DNA of 64,000 nucleotides from Thamnaconus septentrionalis (GCA_009823395.1 CM020510.1:19036773-19100772); one strand, 5' to 3'; shown: positions 23,101 to 35,500, counted from the first letter of the stretch. The notes: generated from the letters alone by a model not told the origin. Numbers and translations are program-made.

Positions 23101-24433
23101 TATTTTTAAATCTTCGTCTCGGCAGTGGAAGTTAAAAATAGGTTTAGTCGTCGGCGCTCACTTGCAGAAATGCCTGAGAAAAACGGAGGGCGGGGACGTC
23201 ATCCCCCACTTATTTATTTCCCTAGTAGGACTTTGAAAAGAGCTTTGCCATTTACCTCAGCGAAGGTCTCAAAGTGCCTCCTAATAATGGCTCACTGGAG
23301 ACTGCTCGCTATGAGGATGGGGTTTTTTTGGTCTTCATCAAGGCAATAAATTCATCTTCATATTAATTAAATAAGGTGTACTGCAGTGCAGCATGAGGTT
23401 GTTGAGACTGTGTCGGGGATGATAAACTGTAGCCCTGAAACTGCCGCTACTTATTGTGAAGAGGATTGGCTGGAGAGAGGAAGAGGCCGTGTTTCAAAGC
23501 AGCAAAATGATTTATTCATGGCGTGCTTTGCGTGCTGAGGTGCAACGCCTCCCACATCTTTAGCGCAGAAACAACCATTTGTATTAGTCAGGACCAGTTT
23601 TAAGATGTTTCTCAGATTCGTCTGTGAAGCTGAAGTTATCTGCCAAGATCAAACAAACCAACTGAGGACATTTTGCCTCAAGGTGCTTAAATTCACAGCC
23701 TAATTCAGATTACATTGTCATCACCGTGCGCTTGTTTCCTGTTATTTGACACATCGTTGTCCCCTCAGGTTATTTCTTTCATGGGATCACAGCAGCTTCA
23801 AGAAAAACATTCACTGGAATCTTGATTCTAACTACAGCATCTTAACCTTTTCATTTGAAATCTTTTAAATGAACACTTTTCATTGTATTGCTGCTCCTGA
23901 ATGATACCATAAAAGTTCTTAATTGACATACATGTGTAACTTAAAAGGGGGAAACATGCTGTACATCCTGAGAGCCTCCTTTTGTTGCCTCAACTGTTAC
24001 AATGTTGTGCTTCCAAAGGGGGCGCTGTCCGACACAAAACTCTGCTAAGTTTAACTTTATTTTTACTAGCTTTAGATGAATAGGATTAAAGTGGACATGA
24101 AACACAAAACATAGTTATCATAATTTTAAAAAGTTCTCCACACCCTAAAAAAGATTCAATTTGTTTTAACACTGATGGCAAAATGTATTTCAAAATATGG
24201 CCGTTTAAGTTTAGCTGTTAAACCAACGGGCGGCGCCATTGCTATTGGGTGAGCGGACGTGACGTCACAGCATTGTTGGCTGGACTTGTCAACCCAGCGA
24301 TCTTAGCTGTAAATAACTAAAGATTGATTAAAAATGGAAGGAAACAGGAGCTAAGATAAAAAAAAATGAAAAATGGAGGTATGTTTTGCACGGCTCACTG
24401 ACGTTCAAACTCATTTTATAACGTAAAATGCAT

Positions 24434-24530
24434 AACCACTCCTGCTAACTTCCATTATTTGCCAATGACAAGACCACCTGCTTGCCGACGTTGGCGAGCT
24501 GCAATAAAGAGCAAGATTCCACCCGCAGAT
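24434..24530 (+). pseudogene. THAP-domain remnant, left arm of the foldback element
   Basis: One + frame reads ANFHYLPMTRPPACRRWRAA, then IKSKIPPADSD. It matches the frame in the right arm on the opposite strand (NFHYSPMTRPPVLRRWRAAI). It lacks the zinc-binding CxxH pair and any start codon, so it is a duplicated, inverted transposase-exon fragment. Confidence 0.6.
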
Positions 24531-24686
24531 TCCGACGTAGGGAAAGAGCCTGACGGAGGACTTAGGTGAAATAATGAAACAAAACTGTCTGGGCTCTTTC
24601 CTAACGGCGCGCCGCCACTTCTGAGCTAGCTTGCTGTGAGGGGCAGTCTGTCGTCCGTGAGTTGTAGGAAGAGAAGGACAAGCGTC

Positions 24687-24869
24687 TCATTTCATCAGAT
24701 TTTTTGTACGGGTTGTATGCAAAATCATGTCTCCGTCTACTAAGTGCTCACTACAAATTCTTGTAGAACTGTTGACCGGTGGAGTCTTGCTCTTTATTGC
24801 AGCTCGCCAACGTCGGAGAACAGGTGGTCTTGTCATTGGCGAATAATGGAAGTTAACAGGTGTCGTCAC
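24687..24869 (-). pseudogene. THAP-domain remnant, right arm of the foldback element
   Basis: The 60-codon minus-strand frame contains NFHYSPMTRPPVLRRWRAAI, then SSTRICSEHLVDGD. The spacing FH..P....LRRRW..AI followed by RICSEHF is that of the C2CH zinc-finger THAP domain found at the N-terminus of P-element and Kolobok transposases. The first cysteine pair is absent and the frame ends inside the element, so it is broken. Confidence 0.65.
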
Positions 24870-27800
24870 TTATGATAACTATATTATGAATTTCAAGTCC
24901 ACTTTAAACCAAAAAAGATCCTGCGTGTCAGAGACAGGTCCGTCACTGATGGCGGCCCCCTTGGAAACACAGCATGGTAACCAAGTTATAGCATAATTTT
25001 AACAACATTAGCATGTCATGTTTGTCCGCTTGACATTCACAGGATAGGCGTTATGCATTTCAGTGATCACGTCGATTCTCCTTGCTCGCACGGTGGCCAC
25101 TTGTTGCTCCGTATGTGAGGATGGTTGAGAGGACCGCGAGCGTGAAGCCTCTTTGTTTTGGTTTCCATGTTGTCCTCAGTTGCTCTCTCTCGCTGCAGTT
25201 GCCACTTTAAAGACTAAAACTCACTTAACTTGCCAGATCGTTGGCCGGTCCTCACTGTCTGGTCTTGTGCAAGTGTAATTATCTTCTTCAGAAAACTCAG
25301 TTTGCTGTCGGTGGAAAAAAAAAAAAAAAAAAAAGTATAAAATGGTGCAATATGTTTCATAATAAGTCCAATTTATTTCGGGTGATAAATAATTGATAGT
25401 GACATTCTTAATTAGTTTCTGCAGGGTTTGTGCCTGTGGATCCAAGGGCGCGAAAACTGTGAGCACATCTGATTATGAGGCTGCAGATTCTTGTTCAGCC
25501 TGCCTGGGTTTCAAAATTGCAGGTGCTTGTTATGTCTCTGCCTGATCGTAATTAGAGCGCCGCAGCTGTCGCCTGGACCTGAGCTGACCCCGGACTCGCC
25601 GCGCCATTGATCTGCTGGCGTCGCCAGGCAGAACGGCCATGTGCATATATCCAAGCTCGGTGTCTTGTCACTGGGACGCACGCGGCGTCACTCGATTCCT
25701 CAAATGAGAGCCGCGGACTCCCAGGTCGTGGGTGGGGGGATTGATTTCAATTTAGGTTTTTTTTTTTTTTTTCCACCCCCTCGCCGCCGCATGAAAGGTG
25801 GCCTCGGCTCATTTTTGCAGCGCTCGGCTTTGTCAGCCCTTGTAAAGTGGCCGCGCCGTGTCTTGGCTGGAGGGATGCGGCGCTCGCTCGGCACCAGGTG
25901 CTGGCTCTCTGTCGCGCACTCTTGTTTTCACTACCTGTAGTTAAGCCGGTGAAGACCAGGCCCTCTGAGATTTGCTAGCGCGCTGATCGCCAATTTTGAC
26001 GTTTTAGAGGTTTTCTGTGCGGCCCTACTTGCTAGCAAAGTGCCCCAAGTCAAGCAGCTGGTAGCTGATCTTTGATGTTCCGCGAGTCAAATTAGTCGTT
26101 TCAAGTCGTCTCTGCGCTCACTGAGTTTGAAAATTGGGAAAAAAAAAAAAAAAAGTCCATATTATTTTGAAGACGTCTCCCCTCCCCAAAACACACCCCT
26201 CACCCCCCCCCCTCCCTACCAGAAATAAAAGATATTTCTCTGAAACGGAGCAATGAAGTGGGGAACAAGCCTCTCTGGAGGAAAAGAACTCCTCCCCCCA
26301 CCACCACCACCACCCCTTCCCAAGCCAGCTGATCAATGCGATAGAGATCTGGCGGTCAATGTTCCACTCGCCCTAAAAGGCACCCTGGGAATCCGCCGCC
26401 GCTTCATCTTTATCGGTCAGCTCTTGCTCTCAACCACAGGGACTGCGATGTGGGATGATTACGACCACAAATAAGAGATCTGGGCTGCGAAGGGAAGGGT
26501 GGGGCGGGGGGGACAGAGCTGACGACGCCGTTCATCTCCTCTCCTGCCCCTACCACGCCTTTCAGAATGCCAACAGTTGGCATCCCAAAATACTAATAAA
26601 CCTTTTGATTCAGAGGTAGGAATAATAGACCCCCCCACCTCGCGGGCCGGCGGTCCCCGCGCCAAAACTCCGCTGGCACCGCCGACGCTGGCATCCCAGC
26701 TCACTGACTGATGGACAATGTCTCCGGCAGCATCTGTTCTCTAATGCTCCGGGACCCGACGTGATATTCTGGCTCGCTGGCGGTTTCCGCGCACCGCCAA
26801 GCCTCAGTCTGGTGATCCGCTATCAGTAGCCTCCCTATAAGCGGTAACGATGATCTCCGGGCTGATTTTCTGCTTTTTTTTTCTCTTTTTTTTTTTTGAA
26901 GGCAAAACAAACGGCTGCGGCCCGGGCGGGGCAGCAGCGTCATTGGCCAGCTGGGTTTTAATAGCTTCCTTCCACCTGGCGGCCAAAGAGCTTTCAAGGA
27001 CATTTCGGCCTTTTCTGCCAAGAGCCGCTCGCGAGCTAAACTGTCAGCCGGGTCCTCGCGAGCCCGAAGTCACTTTCGATGCAGGATTTCTCGCCGAGAT
27101 GCCTGGCATGTTTGATTTGTGCCCCGCTTCCCCATATTTTTTTTTTTTTTTGGGATGCGGGCCAACAGATGTAGTTGCTCATTATGTCTCCGCTCTCCAT
27201 ATGGCAGCACGGCCGATCACCTCCTCCCCACACACACACACACACCCCAGCCCGGCTCAGATCCCCTCCTGGTGGGCTAGCATTATGTTTACACCTGGCA
27301 GGTAGCGGGATGACTCGTGTATTTTGTCAGCTCAATAGCCGCTGTGACCCGGCGCCACTTGAGCCAATCAGAGTGGAAATTAGCTTTCACCTTCGGTTTG
27401 GCTGCAGCCAAGGGTTTTCTCACAAACGCCAGCTCAGATTAGCGATTTGCCACCTTTCCTATGCGGCCGCAAATTAAACACGGAGGGGTTCTTTACTGAG
27501 CCGATAAACCTGTCAAAACACACAACAAAAAAAAAAAAACAAACACATTATTTGCCCTTCTCAAAACAGACAAGTCATTTTGTTTTCTGGTCTCTAGATC
27601 TCAGCAGAAGCGCAATCCAGGCACGATGATGCTGTGATGTTTCTTGTTGTGACGGCGTGATCGGGTTGAAGCTTTTCTCCCTGCTAAAGAAAGATCTGCT
27701 CGCCAGGTTCTTACTAGTATGAGGGAGAGTCTGATTTCGATCAGAGATTGTGTCACCCTTCCTTGAAACCTTTTCCACGCGCACCTGCCAGCTGCCCTGT

Positions 27801-28184
27801 TGCACTGCAGAAAACCCAGGAAGCGATGGAGAGGAGTCGGGGGAGGCTGCGGTAATTAGAGCCTCTGTGTGTGATCTCGAGTTGTGTAGTTAACTGTGCT
27901 TTTCTTCGAGCCAGAATTCTGAGAAAGGCCTTGTTCACAGTGCTGGGAAATAGGAGCAGGTTTGATGCCTTTTGTCTTCATCGCCGCCTTCATTCTCTGA
28001 GAAATGCATTCAGTGAGATAGCGGCTAATGGTGCGGAATTGTGAGAAATAATGGTGGAAAATCTGCACTTCCTGCACTATGCCAATTTTTTCTGTCAGCT
28101 ACTTAATTTTCTATTGTTTTTATTATTTTTACTTAGTTAATTGCATGCTTCTATATTTTATGTACATTTCTCAAGTTGACTGGA

Positions 28185-28252
28185 ACCCTGTTACGAAAAG
28201 AATTTCCCTCGGGATAAATAAAGTATTTCTGATTCTGACTCTGATTCTGATA
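28185..28252 (+). mobile_element. Retroelement 3' tail with TTCTGA microsatellite
   Basis: GGAACCCTGTTACGAAAAGA, then ATTTCCCTCGGGATAAATAA, then AGTATTTCTGATTCTGACTC. A conserved AATTTCCCTCGGGATAAATAAAG-type end followed by a short tandem repeat is typical of fish non-LTR retroelement tails. A relative with a TATC/GTCT tail lies at 55378-55497. Confidence 0.6.
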
Positions 28253-28314
28253 ACGTCACACAGTTACTGCAGACTTCGAGGCTGCCCCTCCGACATGTCA
28301 GTCTCTTGTTCCAC

Positions 28315-28668
28315 CACGTTCTATACCTTCTCCACTGGATTGAGATCTGGTGATTGTGGAGTTGAACTCATGGTTCTGGGAACCAGTTTCAGGTGATTAG
28401 GGCTTTGCGAGATGCTGTGTAATCTTGCTGGAAACAGCCATCAGTGGATGGTGTATTGTGGACGTGATGGGGTGGACGTGGTCAGGTTGGCTGTGGTGTT
28501 CATAAGATGCTCAGAGAGTGTCATGAAAATATCAGCCACCAGCCTCCAGCTGCAGCCCGAGCCATCGACAGAAGGCAGGATGGATGCATGCTTCCATGCT
28601 GCATATGCCATAATCTGACCTCATCATGCAAATGCTGAAACACAAATTGAGTGTCATCCAGCCAGGCA
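28315..28668 (-). pseudogene. Tc1-like transposase fragment, heavily decayed
   Basis: Read on the minus strand, one frame gives PSTDGCFQQDYTASRKALI, corresponding to the SSDGYFQQDNAPCHKAR region around the second catalytic aspartate of Tc1-like transposases. Further on, a shifted frame gives PDLNPVE, the segment before the third acidic residue. Stops and frameshifts lie between them. The N-terminal part and the terminal repeats are not seen. It is bounded on the right by a SINE. Confidence 0.7.
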
Positions 28669-28670
28669 TG

Positions 28671-28956
28671 ATCCATTTATCCATCTTCCATACCCGCTGA
28701 GGGGCTCTGTTGGAGCCTCACCAAACTGTTACACGCTGGATAAATTGCAGTGCCGCATACAAAGACAAACAACCATTCACACACGGTCAATTCACTGTAG
28801 AGTTCCCAAAATTCACCTAGCGTGCATGCTTTTGGACTATGGGAGGAAGCCAGAAGAAGGAACCCAGAGAGAACCACCATGCAAACTCTACACTGGAATG
28901 GAACCTTTGACCTTCTAGCTGTGAGGCGACAGCGCTAACCACTGCACCACTATTCC
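28671..28956 (-). mobile_element. tRNA-derived SINE, decayed copy
   Basis: On the + strand the reversed element runs from CCATCTTCCATACCCGCTGA through TTTGGACTATGGGAGGAAGC and ATGCAAACTCTACACTGGAA to GTGAGGCGACAGCGCTAACC and ACTGCACCAC. The order matches the near-intact copy at 41849-42138. It abuts the Tc1-like fragment. Confidence 0.75.
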
Positions 28957-29966
28957 GGCACGGCAAAATAATTTATTTTTTTTCAAAATACTACTGTCAC
29001 TAGCTTTGCTTCTCTGCTGCTGTTGCTGCTGCTGCACACCACCTGCTTCTAAGCTCAAGGCAGACCTGCTCTTCTTCATCCCTCGGCTGTAACAAGTGGT
29101 TATTTGGGCTCTTGTTGTCTCTCTGTCATCTCAGACTAGTCTTGCCACTCACCTCTGTCCTCTGGCATCAACAAGGTATTTTCACCCAGAGAACTGCCAC
29201 TCACTGCCCCCCCTTTTTCAAACAACTCTCTGAAACCTCTGGAGAGGAGTGAGCAGGAAAATCAGTGGAAGGCATTGCATGGTGCCCAAGTGGGTTGGCC
29301 GATTAGATATTTGAGTTAGTGCTGAGCTGGATACATAAAGATTGATTGGTGAGTAAGATTTTCTAAGTTATTTTATTTTTATGTTTTACTATATCTACCT
29401 TAAATTAATAGTGTTCTTGCCAACTATGCTATATCGGCATCTAATAGGGGCGGTACGAAATGACCCACAATGCGACTTGGTTGGGAAGAGCCAAGTGCCC
29501 AGTACTGTGGTGCAACAGAAACATCACGAATCACCATATTCTCAAAAGTTGGACAAGCCTCAGGAAAGCCATCACAAAAAAAGCTTTTGTTGATGATGTT
29601 GATCCATACGAAAGAGTGGCCTGCGAACGAAGATGATTTTTCTTGTTATCTGGTCGACATCGTGAAGAAGCGCCGGAAGACAATGGAGGAACAGACAAAC
29701 ATCCCAGCTGTGACACTGATTGATTGACACTGAAAAACCCTAAAAGTTGGCCAACTAAAGTAAGAAAGTAGGAGGCAGCTTATGTTAAGTATGGCTTTAC
29801 AGCCATTCAGCAAAAATAACCACTATTATCGACGTTAGTTGACAGTGTTCTTACACGGGAAGCTGCAAAATTACCTAACAGCCATAATGGACATAATGTC
29901 GTATCAGTCATCATCGTTTGTGTCACGGTCTTTTCAAGTTGTTCCGGAGAGGACGGCCAGAGCTCT

Positions 29967-30501
29967 CAGTCAGTGCGTTTACATGCAGAGCTTAATCGGA
30001 CTAAGCAATAATTCGATTTTCTCATCCAATCGGAGTTCTCACCTTGTCCCCGTATACATGCAGCTGAGAAATTCGAATTATTGACGAGAACATGTCCTCC
30101 TCCCAACACTAGGGGGTGGAGTGAGTCTTTTCAGCTGGTCAGCTGCTTTCGGTGGACATATTAAATCATTATATGTACGATAGTTCATAATGTACGTGTT
30201 ACTTACTTTGCAGATAAGGCGTACCCTATTTCTTGTGCTCAACGAATACCTATTTGTTAAGGGGTGCGCAAAGCCGGAGCCCTGCATTTGCCTTTTTAAA
30301 AAGGTCTCCGTTGCGCGTTATTTTAATATGTCCATCTCTTTTAGGAGAGAAAGCATCAGCCCGGTCTCACCCTCTCTCCAAATGTGAGCGTTCTTATTCG
30401 CGTTTTCCAGGTTGTTTCGCGCCGTCTGTTTTGTTAGACGATGTAGTTCGGACTAAGGCAATAATTCAAATTTCTCTAGTGCCATGTAAACGCACTGACT
30501 G
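29967..30501. mobile_element. DNA transposon-like element with 19-bp perfect inverted ends
   Basis: CAGTCAGTGCGTTTACATG (29967-29985) and CATGTAAACGCACTGACTG (30483-30501) are exact reverse complements. A subterminal motif CGGACTAAG(G)CAATAATTC occurs near both ends in the same orientation, and an inverted version (GAATTATTG) lies near 30073. No transposase frame was recognised, and the flanks (ctct / taac) show no duplication. Confidence 0.7.
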
Positions 30502-31939
30502 TAACTCCGCCGCAATCAGACATCATCCGTGAACTACAATTCGACAGGCGCAATCAACGCAGCGCGCTCTCTCTCCCCCGTGCGAGCGCAGTCACGCTGT
30601 TGTTTCCGAAAAGGACGAAAGTGCAATTGCCGCCGATGTTAGATGATTAACATGCCTCCTCCGCACACCACCTCACCCGCTGGTGGTGGAGAAAAAAGAT
30701 GATGTGTGAGTGTCTGTGTTTGAGGGAGGGCGAGAGAAAGAGAAGGAGAGGTGGAGCAGAGTGGAGTAGCGAACAGATTTTGACCTTTCGGTTAACGTCA
30801 AGGGATGGAGCCGGCTGGTGAGGTGGAGCCACTGCACGCTAGAAGTGTTGCTTCATAGCTGGAGCATGGAGTCGGTTGGTGTGAGAAAAGAGGATTCGGA
30901 GGGTGGCAGCTGATTGGCTGCAGCGACCACACACATCAAAAAAGAAGAAAAAGGGAAACAGTGTCTCTTCTCAGTGATGCAGTTACAATTTGCCCCGTTT
31001 CCTGTTGTACGGACACAAAATAAAAGCTTTTTGTCATCATATTTTCCCCCTTCAGTGTGAAAATATTGTTGGCTAAGTGGACCTTGAAAAAAAGTTGCTC
31101 ATCTTAGACAGAGTGAACTGCAGAGTTGAGTTTACAGTGGTTCTTATTGGGTGGCAAGAGAAAGTTATTTTAAATTTTCACTCAGAAAGCATTAAAGTGC
31201 CACCCTCAGTTCTTGTCACTAAAAAATGAATGGGGCCCAAAACGTTTCCATGAATTATTGTTCACTGTGGTTGGCGCCGGCAGACTAAACAATAAAGAAA
31301 GTGTTTCTAATATGTCGTCACATCCACTTAAAAGTGGGCGTCTGACGAGGGCAAGTGATGAATTGCCTTTGGCAAAGAGAATCAAATTCTGGACAACAAT
31401 TTTACCACACACACACATACACACGCACGCTCTCGCGTTCCTCACTCTGTTGCCTTCTCCCTCTGCCGGTGGACTGTCAGGTTCTGTCCTCTTCTCCTCC
31501 TCCTCCTCCTCCGCTCCCCTCTTGTGCCTTTCACTTGAACTCCCTGCTTGTCAGTCTCCTGCCACTCTCCATATCAGTCACAGAGCTGTTTAGTCCTGTT
31601 TAAGAGCTCGAGTGTCCATATTATACTCCGCCGCACTCGCCACGAGCTTCGGCTACCTTGGTCTTGGCACAGACTCCCCCCCCGCCGCCGGTGTAATTCT
31701 TCCAGACGTAATTAGCTCAACACCCACGCTGGCGGTGCTGCCGCACTCAGCAGGTACACTCAGTACGTGTCGCCTACTTACTTTGAGGTCCAGCTTGCAC
31801 TTGGATCAATAAATGATTAACGCTGGTTCAGATGTTGGATTTTTAAAAGCTGTTTGTTTGTCACCTGCTGCCACTGTAATTTCTTTTTCTTCTCCTTGTT
31901 TGGGCTTTCCCCCTCAGAGGTGGCCTCAGCCAATTACCT

Positions 31940-32515
31940 GCTTCCATCTGTAACTCCATTGTTTGCATAATCTTCTCTCAAACCAACTAAGTTCATGTCT
32001 TCTTTCCCGACATCCATAAATCTCCTCTTTGCTCTTCCTCTAGACCAGAGATGGGCAAACTATGGCCCGAGGGCCATTAGCGACCCGTTAAGCTTTTTAA
32101 TCCAAACTTGAAGAAATTATATTAATAGTATCTAAGTCATAAAATAGCTGTATTTCATCCATTTTTTCCATCTGTTTTAAGAGTCATTTCAATAAAGAGC
32201 TAAATACAGTGGGGCTTCAAAAACACATCTTCTGTTGTAACGATTTTGTTCATTTTCAGTTGACATTAAGCACGTTTTCTACATATCCCGTGATATATTC
32301 TTTTCTCCTATGAGGTGGGTCACCAAAACACTCCATCCATCTGCTGCTGCTCCGGCCCCCTCTGTCAAATTTTAGAACCCATTGTGGCCTCACAAGTCAA
32401 AAAGTTTGACCAACCCTGCTCTAGACCATCTGCTTGTCAATTCCAACCCCAGCCTTCCTCAGGTTCTCTGTACATGTCCAAACCACCTCAGTCAGGCCCC
32501 TCTGGCTTTATCATC
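31940..32515 (-). mobile_element. LINE-like repeat fragment interrupted by a hAT element
   Basis: The left part (to 32045) includes AAATCTCCTCTTTGCTCTTC; the right part (from 32427) includes TGCTTGTCAATTCCAACCCC and GGCCCCTCTGGCTTTATC. When the intervening hAT element and one octamer are removed, the two parts align in order with the copy at 19855-20140. Confidence 0.6.
32046..32418. mobile_element. hAT non-autonomous element with perfect 8-bp target duplication
   Basis: The octamer CTCTAGAC occurs at 32038-32045 and again at 32419-32426. The ends are CAGAGATGGGCAAACT and AGTTTGACCAACCCTG, imperfect inverted repeats of the hAT type. The 373-bp interior has no transposase frame and is homologous to the fragment at 3754. 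Confidence 0.92.
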
Positions 32516-35500
32516 ATATTATCTAATCATTATTAAATTAAAATCAACAACAACAACAAAAGAAACACAACCATGACAAGCATCTTTGTGTTTGGACAAA
32601 CATGAAACTCAAACACATTAATTGTGTCAAATTGGCTTTTGATACTGCAGCAGAGAAGCAGTGCAGTCAGATGGGACAGATGGTGGAACCAGGAAGCCTG
32701 TCCTGCTCTGTGGGGAAGAAAGAATTTGACAGAACATTAAGTGGCATTAACTGGTTCCCTGACCGTGACTGTGTGCTTGGTACAGACCTGAGTGGGGACA
32801 TTATGTTTTTGGGAGGTCCATCTGTCCATTATTTCTGGTGTTGTATTTCTTTTTAGAATAACTGACGAATATCTTTGGAAATAATCTCCCAGGGAATTTC
32901 TGCAATACAGAAGAAGTGACCGTGAATTTTATGACTGGAAAAAATGAAAAACCTCTTTTGTTGCCCTAAAAGCATGCTTCCTTTTTAGTTACTGTTAATT
33001 GAAGAGATGTGTTTGGAGCCCTAGACTGGACAGCTTGAATTGCATGTCCAATTGTAACTCCATATGATTATTGTCATTATTCAATGGAGGACCTTACGCT
33101 TTCCCTCGACCTTGAAAAATCCATTCGAACATTTTTCACTTCATTGCAAAATTAACTGAGAGCCACGGCTGAACTGTGGCCAGAAAAGAAAAGTCCATAT
33201 TTCTTGCCCAGCATAACCAAACATTAGAGAAAGGTTCATACAATCAGGAACTATAACCTAATATTCTTCTCTTTGGGGCAGTTGGCTTGTAGATTGATGA
33301 GTTATTCTGGTCATAGAATAAATCAGGATTATCCTGCTGGTATGATGCAACCTTGAATTCAAGTTGTTTTAATGAAACATTCCTCAATATATCGGGTTTG
33401 CAATTAACTGAATCCTGTACCACGTTCCACAGAGATGCTACCATTGGCTGTAAAACACCCCACGGTGTCGTAGTGCGTAGTTATTGGTGCCTTTGTACCG
33501 TGATTGGAGGCAAGACTGATGACACCAGTAAGTGTGGACCAACAGTTCAGAGACAGGCTGTAAAACCAAAGTAATTAGCTAAAAGACGCTGAGGGGAACT
33601 GCAAATTAGATGATAACTCTCTGCAGGTCCCTCTCTATAAGTAACCTGGTTCATATGATCACTGTCATTAAAAATATTTATGAGCACAGCTGTAACAATT
33701 ACCAAAATGCTAAATTAAGTGTGGCACTTAACTAATCAACTTGTCATTCTGGTGTAATATCGTGGTATAGTTTGCCAGTTGGCCATAGAATTGGTTCCAA
33801 GTGGATTTGTATGAAGAAACGTTGGGTTGGCAGCTCAGCTGAAAATGCGACGCACATCTTACGTCTCTGAAGTGATGAGGCTGATGAGGCTGCCTATTTT
33901 TATTTCCATGTTTCATTGAGCAGCAGTGCCAGTAAACAAGTCTGGCAAGCGGCTTTGACATCTTGCCATTATTAATGCAGAGACTGATTTATTTTGCTTT
34001 GAGTTTGCCTGTTTTAACTCAAGTTTTGGCTCAAAATAACTGCTATTAAAGGATGCAGCTTTGGGCTAAAGACACAATGTGAACACACTGACCTCTTGTT
34101 CAAAGCTTTTATCGTTGCCCATTATTTTATCTTGTGTGTGTCTCTGAAGGTAAATACAGTAGTAAGAACAGAAAACAGCGTTAATTCATGTTCATGAAGG
34201 TTTTGTTGGATACATGACACAATTGCTGATTGCTACATCACAACAAATGCGGAATTCGTACTCCACATTGAACCCATTCGCTGGGGGAGCAGTCAGCAAG
34301 CAGCATTACGTATATCTAAAACAAAGTGCATAAATATCTAAAACAAAGCGCATAAACAAAGTGATAAAATGATCCAGCAATTTTGAAAAAGAACCACACG
34401 CACACATATATATGCTAACACACTCACATGAAATTGCATGTTTTATTTTACTCCGCCTTCGTGTGAGCTGCTCTCTAAGCCGCCTGCTGTCTCTGACGCG
34501 GCCTATTGGAGCGCGTCGGGTTTTTAAGCGAAGAGGACCCAATAGGACGAGTTCATAGATGTGGAAAGTAAGAATGTATTGGACAAAGGAAATGGAGGAA
34601 TAAAGACCCGGCAGCCCACGGTGATGCAGAGAGCGGATATCGGAATCCCCCGGTTCTGAGGACTGCCACATTTCCCCAGTGCGGCGTTTGGCTATTATCC
34701 AGGTTCCAGGGCCTCTCGAAAGGTGAAAGACATGGCGTTCCGGCAAGGGTGGGGTGCTGCTTGTCTGGAACACCTGCACCGCCATCCATCCATAGATCCA
34801 TCCACACTCCCAGGGACTCCCTTCCACCCTGATGGGCAGCGATGGGAAGCCAGTGGAGGGGATGAGTGTAGGGGGGACGACATATGGGAACGGCCAAGAC
34901 AAGGCAATCTGCTATGATGGAGAGGGGAGAGTTTTCCTTACCTTGCTAGCCCACCCGCCACGTCCTCCCCTCGGCCCCTTTCAGCCCCACTGCACTCCGC
35001 GTCAGCGTCCGGCGTGACCCACCCGGGCACCTGCCCGCGACACCCTCCCCACTCCTCCGCTCCCCGTCAAGAACTGTGTCCATTCACCTCATCAGGTGGG
35101 GAATTGAAGCAGAGATTGATTTCACTGAAGGGAAATAGATAAGGGAGGGCTTCAACTGTGCTGGAAAGTAATTCATGCCTTGGGGTTCCTCCCTCCCTCC
35201 CTGAAGTTTTTTTTTTTTTTTTTTTAGATTCGTTGAAGGTAGCCGCCGTCTGGATTTGTTGCCGTGAGTAGAAGATGGTGGCTGAAAGGTTTATCCAGCG
35301 TATTTAACGACCCTTCTTGCAGCGGGATGGATGGCGAATCCTCCGGGGATGGTTAGGAAATACAGATATTTGTGTAGTTATGGTTTATCAAGGCAGTGGA
35401 AACACGGCAATCCATCCTGCAGAAAAGTGCGACGCTCACATTGGGGCCCCTGAAAGAAAAATGAGGTATTGATTCTTACTGAAAGCCTGGCTGGCTCACA

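Larger units (their letters stand above)
14213..24085 (+). other. grik4 intron (24.7 kb), first part
   Basis: This is the first ten kilobases of the largest intron, beginning at GTGAGT. It holds an exon-like open frame (15163-15330), poly-T tracts (about 15540-15605), a hAT-like MITE (15748-16189), a GA microsatellite (19167-19187), a LINE-like fragment (19855-20140) and GC-rich stretches at about 18100-18650. The intervals 16200-19160 and 20150-23950 hold no gene or repeat that I can identify. Confidence 0.8.
24090..24903. mobile_element. Kolobok-like foldback transposon (814 bp) flanked by TTAA
   Basis: TTAA at 24086-24089 and 24904-24907 flanks the ends AGTGGACATGAAA and TTTCAAGTCCACT, inverted repeats with one mismatch over 13 bases. 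Inside, an arm at about 24434-24520 and its inverted counterpart at about 24775-24862 match for roughly 80 bp, sharing CAATGACAAGACCACCTG and CGACGTTGGCGAGCTGCAAT. TTAA duplications plus THAP-domain coding traces (see 24687-24869) point to the Kolobok superfamily; piggyBac also uses TTAA but lacks THAP. The element is non-autonomous. Confidence 0.75.
24908..32037 (+). other. grik4 intron (24.7 kb), middle part
   Basis: Contains poly-A (25316-25334), a GC-rich non-repetitive tract at about 25550-27480 that may include conserved regulatory DNA, a retroelement tail (28185-28252), Tc1-like debris (28315-28668), a SINE (28671-28956) and a TIR element (29967-30501). No gene was recognised, including in the longer open frames of the GC-rich tract. 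Confidence 0.8.

Noticed and set aside
34306..34902. 198-codon minus-strand open frame
   Set aside because: No domain, signal or family resemblance is visible; overlapping frames on both strands are also open and splice sites are lacking. It is treated as a chance frame in GC-rich intron.
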